A stretch of 39,691 nt of DNA, taken from assembly GCA_000433035.1 (NCBI GenBank), contig FR890801.1, forward strand, positions 1 to 39,691, given 5' to 3'. Under the pieces are notes generated by a model. It made no database searches, was not told the origin of the DNA, and saw nothing but the letters and a program-made list of their open reading frames with translations. Origin of the DNA: Staphylococcus sp. CAG:324. Its GTDB lineage: Bacteria > Bacillota_I > Bacilli_A > ML615J-28 > CAG-313. A program made the translations under genes and the position numbers. Of this stretch, positions 7,789-15,767 are shown piece by piece (position 1 is the stretch's first letter; every line of letters starts with the position of its first letter).

Positions 7789-8427
7789 ATGAAAGAAAAA
7801 ATGTATATTGGTAAAAGCCTAACTGAAATTGAAGAATTAGCAGTAAAGGAATTAGGGGTTGCCAAAGAGGATATGTATTTTGATGTTATCAGTGAAAATG
7901 TAGATTCAAGAGAAGAAATACAAGTTCAAGTAATGGTAGATGCTAATCCTGTAAAAAAAGGTAAAGATTATTTAGAAACATTTTTAAGAGAAGCGCAAAT
8001 TGATGGATATGTTGAAAGAAAAATGCGTGATAATATAGTCGAGTATGCAATTACTACAGCTGATGCAAATGGGGCATTAATAGGTCATAATTCGCAAACT
8101 TTGGCAGCACTTCAATATGTTACATCGTTAATTGTTAATCAATATTTTGATCGTGATACTGAAAGTGGTTTAATTGTCAAGGTAGATATTGGTGATTATC
8201 GTAAGAATCGTGATGAAAAATTAGAAAAAATGGCTATAAGAATTGCAAGAGAGGTTTCTAAAACTAAGATTCCTGTAAATTTAAGATATATGAATGCCTA
8301 TGAAAGAAAAGTGATTCATACAAAACTTTCAACATGGAAAGATGTTACAACTCATTCGGAGGGAATTGAACCAAGAAGGTATTTGGTGATTGAACCTAAA
8401 AATGCTTCTAAATCAAATAATGAATAA
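7789..8427 (+). CDS. jag: RNA-binding protein Jag/KhpB (Jag-N, KH, R3H)
   Basis: The 212-residue protein has an N-terminal Jag domain (MYIGKSLTEIEELAVKELGV), a central KH-like domain with LIGHNSQTLAALQYV, and a C-terminal R3H domain with ERKVIHTKL followed by RRYLVIEP. KhpB/Jag binds RNA, often with KhpA, and affects cell elongation and division in other Firmicutes. In Bacillus it lies directly after spoIIIJ, as here, 17 bases behind yidC. A strong terminator follows. Confidence 0.93.
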   Translation: MKEKMYIGKSLTEIEELAVKELGVAKEDMYFDVISENVDSREEIQVQVMVDANPVKKGKDYLETFLREAQIDGYVERKMRDNIVEYAITTADANGALIGHNSQTLAALQYVTSLIVNQYFDRDTESGLIVKVDIGDYRKNRDEKLEKMAIRIAREVSKTKIPVNLRYMNAYERKVIHTKLSTWKDVTTHSEGIEPRRYLVIEPKNASKSNNE

Positions 8428-8432
8428 AAAAT

Positions 8433-8464
8433 AAAATACTTACCCCCAAAAGGGTAAGTATTTT
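8433..8464 (+). terminator. Terminator after jag
   Basis: A 13-base perfect stem (AAAATACTTACCC with its complement at 8452-8464) encloses a six-base loop, and a T-rich run follows. Confidence 0.88.
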
Positions 8465-8722
8465 ATTTTAAAAAGAAACGAGAATTGAATAAAAATTAAG
8501 GATTCTCTTTGTAATTATGGTAGGAATATCACAAAGAGTACTTAAATTATAATACGTTTTAGAAAATAATATTTTTTTTATGCTTTTGAAAGTGTTTACA
8601 CTTTTCTTTTCTTTTTCTATAATTTAAATTGTTGGGGAAAAATAACAATACTTCAGTTAATAATATGTAAAAATGATACATAATAGTAAGCTTTTTGATA
8701 TAATGATAAAAGAGGTGTAGAA
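8465..8722. other. Intergenic region upstream of mnmE with two inverted repeats
   Basis: No gene is visible. CTCTTTGT at 8505-8512 is repeated in inverted form at 8531-8538. AAAGTGT at 8589-8595 and ACACTTT at 8598-8604 form a compact operator-like dyad. A TATAAT at 8699-8704 probably serves mnmE, but its -35 element is weak. Confidence 0.4.
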
Positions 8723-10084
8723 ATGAAAGTTTTTGATGATACAATTGTAGGAATATCTACTTCCCAAAGTCCAGGAGCGATTTCTATTATCAGAGTTAGT
8801 GGAGAAAAAGCTTTAGAAATTGTCAATCAAGTTTTTAAAGGGAAAGATTTAACTAAAGTAAAATCTCACACAATTCATTATGGGCATATTGTTGATAAAA
8901 CAACCAATCAAATAATTGATGAAGTATTGGTATCTGTTTTTTTATCACCTAAATCCTATACAACCGAGGATTTGGTTGAAATCAATTGTCATGGTGGATT
9001 GTTTGTAACCAATCAAATATTTGAACTATTAGTAACCCTTGGTGCAAGAGCTGCACAGGCTGGTGAATTTACAAAAAGGGCTTTTTTAGCAGGACGAATT
9101 GATTTAACGAAAGCAGAGGCAGTGATGGATGTAATAACGGCTGAAAATAAAATGGCTTTAAAAATGGCCACCAATGCTTTAAATGGAAAAATTAGTAGTT
9201 TCATTTTAAACAAAAGACAACAACTATTAGATATTATTGCAACAATATCTGTTAATATCGATTATCCTGAATATGATGATGTGATAGAAATTACAAATAA
9301 TGACATATTACCTGCAATTATAAAGATAAAATCCGAATTACAAACGACGCTTTTTAATTCAATGAGTGCTAAATTATTAAAAAATGGAATTAATACTGTA
9401 ATTGTCGGACGTCCTAATGTTGGAAAAAGTAGTCTTTTAAATGCTATTTTGAAGGAAAATAAAGCGATTGTAACCAATATACCTGGTACAACTAGGGATA
9501 TTGTAGAATCTAGCATTCAATTAGATCAGGTTACTTTAAATTTAATAGATACAGCCGGAATTAGACAAACTAAAGATGTAGTAGAACAAATTGGTGTTGA
9601 AAAATCCAAAGAGGCTTTGGATCGAGCTGATATTGTTTTATTTGTTTTAGATGGAAGTACTTCTTATCAAAAAGAAGATGAAGAAATTTTTAATTTGATA
9701 AAAGATAAATGTCATTTAGTTGTTGTTAATAAATCCGATTTACTACAAAAAATAAAACTGCCACAAAAACATTTTATTACCATCAGCACAATGGAAGAAG
9801 AAAGCATTCAAAAGTTAGAAGAAGCGATTGTAACAAAATTAAAATTAAATCATATTGTTAATAAAGATATAACCTATATTAGTAATGCAAGACAAATTGA
9901 AAAATTAAATAATGCAATACTTGCATTAGATGAGGCCATAAATGTCATTTCAGAAGGATATCAAATTGATTTTGTTGATATTTATTTAAGAAAAGCATGG
10001 CTATATTTAGGTGAAATTATAGGAGAAACCAGTACAGATAGTTTACTTGATGAACTTTTTTCAAAGTTTTGTTTAGGAAAATAA
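8723..10084 (+). CDS. mnmE: tRNA modification GTPase MnmE (TrmE)
   Basis: The 453-residue protein has the TrmE N-terminal folate-binding domain (ending near EFTKRAFLAGRIDLTKAEAV), a helical domain, an inserted G domain with P-loop GRPNVGKSS (229-237), the G3 DTAGIR and the G4 NKSD. The C-terminal FCLGK carries the catalytic Cys of the C-[IL]-G-K motif. With MnmG it installs the cmnm5 group on wobble uridine U34 of certain tRNAs. In the classical order it follows jag, here after a terminator, so it is separately transcribed. GAGGTG precedes the ATG. Confidence 0.97.
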   Translation: MKVFDDTIVGISTSQSPGAISIIRVSGEKALEIVNQVFKGKDLTKVKSHTIHYGHIVDKTTNQIIDEVLVSVFLSPKSYTTEDLVEINCHGGLFVTNQIFELLVTLGARAAQAGEFTKRAFLAGRIDLTKAEAVMDVITAENKMALKMATNALNGKISSFILNKRQQLLDIIATISVNIDYPEYDDVIEITNNDILPAIIKIKSELQTTLFNSMSAKLLKNGINTVIVGRPNVGKSSLLNAILKENKAIVTNIPGTTRDIVESSIQLDQVTLNLIDTAGIRQTKDVVEQIGVEKSKEALDRADIVLFVLDGSTSYQKEDEEIFNLIKDKCHLVVVNKSDLLQKIKLPQKHFITISTMEEESIQKLEEAIVTKLKLNHIVNKDITYISNARQIEKLNNAILALDEAINVISEGYQIDFVDIYLRKAWLYLGEIIGETSTDSLLDELFSKFCLGK

Positions 10085-10094
10085 AGAATTAAAT

Positions 10095-10123
10095 TTGACA
10101 AAATGGATAAAATATAATATAAT
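10095..10123 (+). promoter_or_regulatory. Promoter of the T-box-asnS unit
   Basis: TTGACA at 10095-10100 and TATAAT at 10118-10123 are 17 bases apart and match the consensus exactly. Confidence 0.85.
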
Positions 10124-10129
10124 CTTTTT

Positions 10130-10390
10130 ATTAAATGCGTTGATAAGAAAAGTAAATATATAATTCTTATATAAGTGACCTAATGAGAGTGAAAAATTAG
10201 GAAGAATTATAATTGAAAGAACACTTGGAGCAAATAGAAGAAAGAATGTTTAAGCATTTGAGTAGAACTATTCGTCAATCCTGCGTTAAAGGATAAGAGG
10301 GCAAAAATCAATTTTGAATTGTTTTTTGAACTAAGGTGGCACCGCGATTTATCGTCCTTAGGTAGATGTATACCTAAGGATTTTTTATTT
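10130..10390 (+). promoter_or_regulatory. T-box riboswitch, predicted Asn specifier
   Basis: The T-box sequence AAGGTGGCACCGCG lies at 10333-10346. The terminator is TCCTTAGGTA (10355-10364) with TACCTAAGGA (10371-10380) and a T run. CTAAGG at 10331-10336 can instead pair with CCTTAG at 10356-10361 to form the antiterminator. In stem I, TAATTCTT (10161-10168) pairs with AAGAATTA (10202-10209) around a CCTAAT/ATTAGG hairpin. AAC at 10220-10222 in the following internal loop is the likely specifier, matching asparagine. Uncharged tRNA-Asn should therefore promote readthrough into asnS. Confidence 0.92.
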
Positions 10391-10406
10391 TATTAGGAGG
10401 TATTTT

Positions 10407-11795
10407 ATGAAAAGAACAAGAGTAAAAGAGTTATTCAACCAAAAAGATACGTTTAGTCAAAAAGAAGTTGAAATTTATGGATGGGTTAGAAGTAATCGCT
10501 CTCAAGCACAATTTGGTTTTTTAAATGTAAATGATGGTTCATTTTTTGAGTCAGTTCAAGTAGTATATGATGAGAAAATAAGTAATTTTTTAGAAATTTC
10601 TAAATTTAGAGTAGGTGTTTCTGTTTATGTAAAAGGAATTGTTAAACTTACTCCTGAATTGAAGCAACCATTAGAATTACATGCTATTACAATTCAGCTT
10701 TTAGGAGATTGTCCGGAAGATTACCCAATTCAGCCTAAGAGACATACTAGAGAATTTTTACGAGAGGTTGCACATTTAAGACCGAGAACCAATCTTTTTT
10801 CGGCTGTTTTTAGAATAAGAAGTACGGCTGCTTATGCCATACATTCGTATTTTCAAGATAGAGGTTATGTATATGTCCATACTCCTCTTATTACATGTGC
10901 AGACTGTGAAGGTTCTGATCAAATGTTTAAAATTACAACTTTAAATGTAAATAAATTGCCATTTAACAAGGAAGGAAGCGTTGATTTTTCCAAAGATTTA
11001 TTTGGTAAACAAGCCTTTATTACAGGTTCAGGGCAATTACATGGAGAAACTTTTGCGATGGCTTTTTCTGATATATATACTTTCGGGCCTACTTTTAGAA
11101 CAGAAAATTCTAATACTAAAACGCATGCGAATGAATTTTGGATGATTGAACCCGAAATGGCTTTTTGTGATTTAAATGGATTAATGGATATTGAAGAAGA
11201 GATGTTAAAATATATTGTAAAATTTGTAATGGAAAGGTGTAAAGAAGAAATTACTTTTTGTGATCAATTTGTTGAAAAAGGGTTAAAGACAAAACTTCAG
11301 AATTTGTTAAATAGCAAATTTGTAAGGATTAGCCATCATGATGTAATTGATATTTTGAAAAAGGCCAATAGAACATGGGAGTTTGAACCTCAATATAGTG
11401 AAGATATCGCAAAAGAACACGAAAAATATATTACTGAATATTTTAAAGGTCCGGTTTTTATTACTGATTGGCCTAAAGATATTAAGGCGTATTATATGAA
11501 ATTAAATGCCGATGAAAAAACGGTTGCGGCAGTCGATTTGGTTGTACCTGAGGCAGGAGAATTGATGGGAGGCTCACAGCGAGAAGAAAATTTAGATAAA
11601 CTTCTTGCTAGAATGAAAGAATTTCATATTGATAAAGATGAAATCAGTTGGTATTTGGATACAAGAAGATATGGCGGATGTATTCATTCAGGATTTGGAA
11701 TGGGATTCGAAAGATTAATTATGTATCTAACTGGAGTGGAAAATATAAGAGATGTTATTCCTTATCCAAGAACTCCTAAGAACTGTGAATTTTAA
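10407..11795 (+). CDS. asnS: Asparaginyl-tRNA synthetase
   Basis: The 462-residue class IIb synthetase has an N-terminal OB-fold anticodon-binding domain (EIYGWVRSNRSQAQFGFLNV). Motif 2 is seen in FRTENSNTKTHANEFWMIEPE and motif 3 in GFGMGFERLIMYLTG, followed by the AsnRS-type ending VIPYPRTPKNCEF. It charges tRNA-Asn with asparagine. The upstream T-box with an AAC specifier independently supports Asn over Asp. AGGAGG precedes the ATG. The gene appears to be a single-gene transcription unit. Confidence 0.97.
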   Translation: MKRTRVKELFNQKDTFSQKEVEIYGWVRSNRSQAQFGFLNVNDGSFFESVQVVYDEKISNFLEISKFRVGVSVYVKGIVKLTPELKQPLELHAITIQLLGDCPEDYPIQPKRHTREFLREVAHLRPRTNLFSAVFRIRSTAAYAIHSYFQDRGYVYVHTPLITCADCEGSDQMFKITTLNVNKLPFNKEGSVDFSKDLFGKQAFITGSGQLHGETFAMAFSDIYTFGPTFRTENSNTKTHANEFWMIEPEMAFCDLNGLMDIEEEMLKYIVKFVMERCKEEITFCDQFVEKGLKTKLQNLLNSKFVRISHHDVIDILKKANRTWEFEPQYSEDIAKEHEKYITEYFKGPVFITDWPKDIKAYYMKLNADEKTVAAVDLVVPEAGELMGGSQREENLDKLLARMKEFHIDKDEISWYLDTRRYGGCIHSGFGMGFERLIMYLTGVENIRDVIPYPRTPKNCEF

Positions 11796-11903
11796 AAAAT
11801 ACTAAATTATCGCTGTTTTCATAGAAATTTAAATTGAAAAATTTTACCTCCATGAAACGACTAAATATACTTATCAATCAATAAGAATTGACGGAGGATA
11901 CTT

Positions 11904-12209
11904 ATGGCAAGTAGCAAAGAATATAAAGATTTTGTTTTAGAACAATGTAATAATCTTTCTGCCCGTGCTATGATGGGCGAATACGTTTTGTATTATAATG
12001 GTAAGGTGATTGGTGGTATTTACGACAACTGATTGCTTGTAAAACCTACACCATCTGCCATATCATTTATGAACGAAGCACAAAGAGAACTTCCCTATGA
12101 AGGTGCAAAAGAAATGCTTCTTGTGGAAGATATAGAGGATAGAGAATTTTTAAAAAAGTTATTTGAAGCAATGTATAAGGAATGACCTGAACAAAGGAAA
12201 AAGAGATAA
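11904..12209 (+). pseudogene. TfoX N-terminal-domain-like gene interrupted by TGA
   Basis: Behind GGAGG the reading frame gives MASSKEYKDFVLEQCNNL, then ARAMMGEYVLYYNGKVIGGI, then a TGA at 12030-12032 (codon 43). The same frame continues with LLVKPTPSAISFMNEA and LPYEGAKEMLLVED to a second TGA at 12183-12185, then a Lys/Arg-rich tail to TAA at 12207. Both halves look like one TfoX-N-domain protein of the kind common in gut Firmicutes. Relatives often have Arg or Gln at the interrupted site, so a CGA to TGA transition is the simplest cause. The second TGA could be the natural stop. A few residues before RAMMGEY also seem missing. Leu is often CTT here, unlike neighbouring genes, which suggests transfer. 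Confidence 0.7.
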
Positions 12210-12269
12210 TCAAATGCCAATTTGTTGGGTGGATATCCTTTTTGAATGAGTTGATTTGTAAGGCAAATA

Positions 12270-12306
12270 TTAAAAGGATAACGAAAAAATTTCGTTATCC
12301 TTTTAA
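12270..12306. terminator. Bidirectional terminator
   Basis: A perfect 17-base stem (TTAAAAGGATAACGAAA at 12270-12286, complement at 12290-12306) has a three-base loop. It lies between the convergent TfoX-like remnant and the leftward membrane protein gene. Confidence 0.85.
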
Positions 12307-12338
12307 ACTTTCTAAAAAATCCTTATAAGACACATCTT

Positions 12339-13448
12339 TTAGCGTTTCTTTTTTGTTGATTTAGATTTAGCATTTTCTGTTGCTTTTGGTTCATATAACC
12401 AAATAAAAGCAAGTAAGCCACATAATAATAAGGTAATTCCAAATGTTAATAAGCCTGTTTTAATTATTTTAGGTCGAATAAATGCATTGTAACTATCTTG
12501 ATAGAACTCTTTATTATAGCCTTTGTAATTAGAATTTAAAGCCTTAAATTCTTCATTTGTTAAAATTTCATCTTCATCGTTTAATTCGGGAGTAAACGTT
12601 CCTTCAACAATATTGATCAATTCTTTATCACCTTCATCAGAATCGTTTATGTAATAAACACAGAAGGTTAGCTCTCTTGTTTGACCAAATACAGTATTAT
12701 TATCATAACTTTTTGCACAACGATTTTGATAAATATAATAAGATTTATCTTCATCTTCATCATCTTCATAAACATCTCTTGGATTATCATATAATGAGTA
12801 TGTAGCAAGAACATCTTGATTATCAGAACTTGTTAGCGAATAATAATAAATTGAAGAGACATTACCAACCGATAATTCATTTTCACTCATTTCATCAAGT
12901 GCTTCTTGTAAGGCCAGGTCGCTTTCTTCACCAACACCATCAACGAAGGTCATATAAATATATTGAGGACTAAAATCTTTTATTTGATTGTAATTGATAT
13001 TAGAAAAATAAAAATAATGTGCAACACTTAGTTCGGTTTTCTTTGTTTCCTTGTCATAATAAGATGTTAAAACTTTATAAAAATTAATATCAAAATATTT
13101 TGGTAAGTGTAGGACATAATTTTCATAGTAAGCATTAACATTTTCTGCTTCATCATTGGAAACTTTATCTTCCGTAATGAATTCTTTAGTAATTGGGTCA
13201 CGATATTGAATATTTAATTTATCGGTATAAACATCAGCATCCCATTTTACTGCTTTTTGAATTTTTTCTTGTGTAGATAGATTTGTTCCCTCATTTTGAT
13301 CAAAATAATCTTCTAAATATAGTTTTTTATAATTTATATAACCATAATAATTGTAGCAACAGATACCTACGGTCACCCCTATTGTAATAATTGAACAGAC
13401 AATTACTACAATTAAAGTCCTAATTGTCTTTACTTTTTTTGTATTCAT
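12339..13448 (-). CDS. Membrane protein of unknown function with two membrane segments
   Basis: I do not recognise this 369-residue protein. One hydrophobic segment lies near the N terminus (TLIVVIVCSIITIGVTVGI) and one near the C terminus (TGLLTFGITLLLCGLLAFIWL). The acidic, Tyr-rich region of ~290 residues between them is probably extracellular. The tail is short and basic (KSKSTKKKR). The ATG at 13460 forms part of the ribosome binding site ATGGAGG, so the ATG at 13448 is the likely start. It is the only leftward gene to the right of the origin and has its own promoter and terminator. Confidence 0.8.
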   Translation of the reverse strand: MNTKKVKTIRTLIVVIVCSIITIGVTVGICCYNYYGYINYKKLYLEDYFDQNEGTNLSTQEKIQKAVKWDADVYTDKLNIQYRDPITKEFITEDKVSNDEAENVNAYYENYVLHLPKYFDINFYKVLTSYYDKETKKTELSVAHYFYFSNINYNQIKDFSPQYIYMTFVDGVGEESDLALQEALDEMSENELSVGNVSSIYYYSLTSSDNQDVLATYSLYDNPRDVYEDDEDEDKSYYIYQNRCAKSYDNNTVFGQTRELTFCVYYINDSDEGDKELINIVEGTFTPELNDEDEILTNEEFKALNSNYKGYNKEFYQDSYNAFIRPKIIKTGLLTFGITLLLCGLLAFIWLYEPKATENAKSKSTKKKR

Positions 13449-13467
13449 AAAAACCTCCATTGTTTAT

Positions 13468-13496
13468 ATTATAACAAAAAAGTTATAGTTTATCAA
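13468..13496 (-). promoter_or_regulatory. Promoter of the leftward membrane protein gene
   Basis: On the minus strand TTGATA (13496-13491) and TATAAT (13473-13468) are 17 bases apart, 20 bases from the start codon. Confidence 0.75.
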
Positions 13497-13579
13497 TAAA
13501 AAGAGTTTTACTTCACAAAAATATCAGATTGGTTATCTTAGAAACTTGAAGTACATTTAATACATAATATACATTTTTG

Positions 13580-13608
13580 TTGACAAAATACACCAAATGG
13601 TATATAAT
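13580..13608 (+). promoter_or_regulatory. Consensus promoter of the NfeD-SPFH operon
   Basis: TTGACA at 13580-13585 and TATAAT at 13603-13608 are 17 bases apart. AAGGAGG and the first ATG follow closely. Confidence 0.85.
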
Positions 13609-13628
13609 AATAGCAAGGAGGTAAAAAT

Positions 13629-14015
13629 ATGAATATAGAATGGATAAATAAAGAAAAAAATACAAATGCTGTAACCATTTATAGTAATAATATCACTTTT
13701 AGTAAACAAGCAGCCTTGTTATTTGATAATGCATTAGGAATTGCTGTTGGTTTTGATTTAGATAACAAAACTCTAGTAATGAGAAAAGTAACCAAAGATG
13801 ATATTTTACGTAAAGTAGTTGAAAGAGAAGATGTTTATGAATTAACAATGAAACCAAGTTTTGGTAGAATAAATAATAAAAAGTTAATTTTAGAACTAGA
13901 GAAGCATTTGAATTTAGATTTTAATATTCAAACATCATATAAATTTTCAGCAAAATGGAATACAGGGTTAAAGATGCTAATCGTTGATACAAAGGAGGTG
14001 GCAAAAGATGTTTAA
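13629..14015 (+). CDS. Small soluble protein of unknown function, first gene of the NfeD-SPFH operon
   Basis: I do not recognise this 128-residue protein. It has no signal or membrane segment and looks mixed alpha/beta, with segments such as NAVTIYSNNITFSKQAALLF and a C-terminal YKFSAKWNTGLKMLIVDTKE. A strong AAGGAGG precedes the ATG. Its 3' end overlaps the start of the NfeD gene by 8 bases, and the NfeD ribosome binding site lies inside it, so the two are translationally coupled. By context it may act with the membrane-domain proteins encoded downstream; this is inference only. Confidence 0.8.
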   Translation: MNIEWINKEKNTNAVTIYSNNITFSKQAALLFDNALGIAVGFDLDNKTLVMRKVTKDDILRKVVEREDVYELTMKPSFGRINNKKLILELEKHLNLDFNIQTSYKFSAKWNTGLKMLIVDTKEVAKDV

Positions 14016-14484
14016 TTTTATGACGCTTCAAACATTAAATATTGCAATGATTATTATTTGGGCTATTTTTGTGATTGCTGCCATCATAATAGAATTTGAA
14101 ACTGCCAATTTGGTTTCTATTTGGTTTGCCGCAGGAGGAATTGCTGGAATTGTGTGTGCAGTATTGGAATTGCCAATTTGGGCTCAAATTTTAATTTTTG
14201 CGGTTGTGAGTGCAATATTTGTTTTAGCAACTCGGCCATTTGTGAAGAAAATCAGTGATAATCAGACAGTTTTGACCAATGTTGATCGATATGTTGGCAT
14301 GGTTGCAATTGTTACTAAAGATATAATGGCTGGTGAAAAAGGAGAAATTAAAGTAGAATTTCAAAAATGGCCTGCTATTTCTAAAGGAGAAAATAATTTT
14401 CTTGTTGGAGATAAAGTTATTATAACAGAAATTATTGGTAATAAAATGATTGTAGATAAAATAAAGGAAATCAATTTAAATTAA
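14008..14484 (+). CDS. NfeD-family membrane protein
   Basis: The 158-residue protein has two or three hydrophobic segments in the first ~80 residues (IAMIIIWAIFVIAAIIIEF; WFAAGGIAGIVCAVLELPIW; ILIFAVVSAIFVLAT). A C-terminal OB-fold follows (VDRYVGMVAIVTKDI to VGDKVIITEIIGNKMIVDKI). This is the short NfeD form without a protease domain. NfeD proteins pair with SPFH/stomatin-like proteins, encoded here 28 bases downstream, and are linked to membrane microdomains. The ATG at 14008 behind AAAGGAGGTGG is preferred over an upstream in-frame ATG at 13984 that precedes this site. Confidence 0.88.
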   Translation: MFNFMTLQTLNIAMIIIWAIFVIAAIIIEFETANLVSIWFAAGGIAGIVCAVLELPIWAQILIFAVVSAIFVLATRPFVKKISDNQTVLTNVDRYVGMVAIVTKDIMAGEKGEIKVEFQKWPAISKGENNFLVGDKVIITEIIGNKMIVDKIKEINLN

Positions 14485-14512
14485 TAAAAATAAAAAGGAA
14501 GGAAAGGTATAA

Positions 14513-15550
14513 ATGAAAAATCTATTTAATTTTTTAGTTTCGACAACAGGAGGTACAATTACTGTAATTGTACTAGCAGTAATTTTACTTGTAATTTTAC
14601 TGGTTATCATAAAAGGTATTAAAATTGTTCCTCAAACTCAAGTATATGTAGTGGAACGACTTGGTAAGTATTACAAAACTTGGGGAACAGGAGTACATTT
14701 TCTTGTGCCATTTATCGACCGAATTGCCAGTGATCCTAATGTTCCACTTTCAGGTGGCAAATTAGATACACCAAGATTAATTGGTAAAGTGAGTTTAAAA
14801 GAACAAGTGATTGATTTTGATCCTCAACCTGTTATTACGAAAGATAATGTTACAATGCAAATTGATACAGTTGTGTATTATCAAATTAGTGATGCCAAAT
14901 CATATGTATATGGAGTGAGTAAACCTCTTAGGGCTTTAGATAATCTTACAACTACTACGATTCGGAATATCATTGGTTCTTTAGATTTGGATCAATCTTT
15001 AACAAGTAGAAACATCATTAATGAACAAATGCGTGAAATTTTAGATGAAGCAACAGATCCTTGGGGAATAAAAGTATTTAGAGTTGAGGTCAAAAATATT
15101 ATGCCTCCTAAAGATATCCGTGACGCTATGGAAAAACAAATGAGAGCAGAACGTGAAAGACGTGAGGCAATTTTACTTGCAGAAGGTGAGAAAAAGGCGG
15201 CTATTTTAAAAGCTGAAGGAATCAAAGAATCAGAAATTTTAAGAGCCCAAGCGGAGAAGGAATCTGCTATTTTAAGAGCTGAAGCAGAAAAAGAAGCTAC
15301 TATTCGCAAAGCTGAAGGTCAGGCTGAGGCGATTGTTAAAGTCAATGAAGCCACTGCCCAAGGATTAAAAATGATTAAAGATGTTGATGTTGATAAAGGT
15401 GTTTTAACTCTTAAAGCATATGAATCATTAGAAAAAGTTGCTGATGGACAATCTACTAAAATTATCATTCCTTCTGAACTTCAAGGTCTTGCAGGATTAG
15501 CACTTTCAGCAAGCGAAATTATAAAAGAAGGCAAAAAGGATAATAAATAG
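14513..15550 (+). CDS. SPFH/stomatin-like (QmcA-type) membrane protein
   Basis: The 345-residue protein has an N-terminal membrane segment (residues ~14-36) followed by an SPFH domain beginning VPQTQVYVVERLGKYYKTWG. A long helical stretch rich in Ala, Glu and Lys (ERERREAILLAEGEKKAAIL, about residues 215-285) should form a coiled coil that drives oligomerisation. Such proteins form large ring or cage assemblies in membrane microdomains and influence proteases and other membrane proteins. It is the last gene of an operon with NfeD, the usual partner. A terminator follows. Confidence 0.92.
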   Translation: MKNLFNFLVSTTGGTITVIVLAVILLVILLVIIKGIKIVPQTQVYVVERLGKYYKTWGTGVHFLVPFIDRIASDPNVPLSGGKLDTPRLIGKVSLKEQVIDFDPQPVITKDNVTMQIDTVVYYQISDAKSYVYGVSKPLRALDNLTTTTIRNIIGSLDLDQSLTSRNIINEQMREILDEATDPWGIKVFRVEVKNIMPPKDIRDAMEKQMRAERERREAILLAEGEKKAAILKAEGIKESEILRAQAEKESAILRAEAEKEATIRKAEGQAEAIVKVNEATAQGLKMIKDVDVDKGVLTLKAYESLEKVADGQSTKIIIPSELQGLAGLALSASEIIKEGKKDNK

Positions 15551-15562
15551 TCAATGAAAATT

Positions 15563-15594
15563 AAAAGGAACCAAAGAAAACTTTGGTTTCTTTT
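15563..15594 (+). terminator. Terminator after the SPFH gene
   Basis: AAAAGGAACCAAAG pairs with CTTTGGTTTCTTTT around an AAAA loop, with one G-U pair; a T run follows. Confidence 0.85.
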
Positions 15595-15699
15595 TGATTG
15601 TATAAAAGTATCTAATATATATCGTTTCTGAATTGTTTTTTGAAAAGAATCAATCTTTTTAATAGAATATGATGGATAATTTTAATATGAATAAAAGGT

Positions 15700-15728
15700 T
15701 TGCGTTTTTTTCATTTATGTGGTATAAT
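15700..15728 (+). promoter_or_regulatory. Promoter of the dnaX operon
   Basis: TTGCGT at 15700-15705 and TATAAT at 15723-15728 are 17 bases apart. The start codon lies about 40 bases downstream. Confidence 0.6.
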
Positions 15729-15767
15729 ATACTAACTAGCGTTTTTGAAAATGAAAGGGGAAAAATT

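Noticed and set aside
11904..12209. Reassignment of UGA to Trp in this genome
   Set aside because: No conserved gene has an in-frame TGA, conserved Trp are TGG, and family members do not appear to have Trp at the two sites. A broken gene is simpler.
13984..14007. Earlier start for NfeD
   Set aside because: AAAGGAGGTGG at 13991-14001 lies between the two ATGs and serves the ATG at 14008.
15669..15767. Upstream in-frame extension of dnaX by 33 residues
   Set aside because: The extension covers the promoter -10 TATAAT at 15723 and lacks a ribosome binding site; the ATG at 15768 has one and gives the family start MAYVALYRSYRP.
15551..15767. SRP RNA gene before dnaX, as in Bacillus
   Set aside because: The conserved SRP Alu or GGAAGGAAGCAGC-like core is absent; the region holds only a terminator and a promoter.
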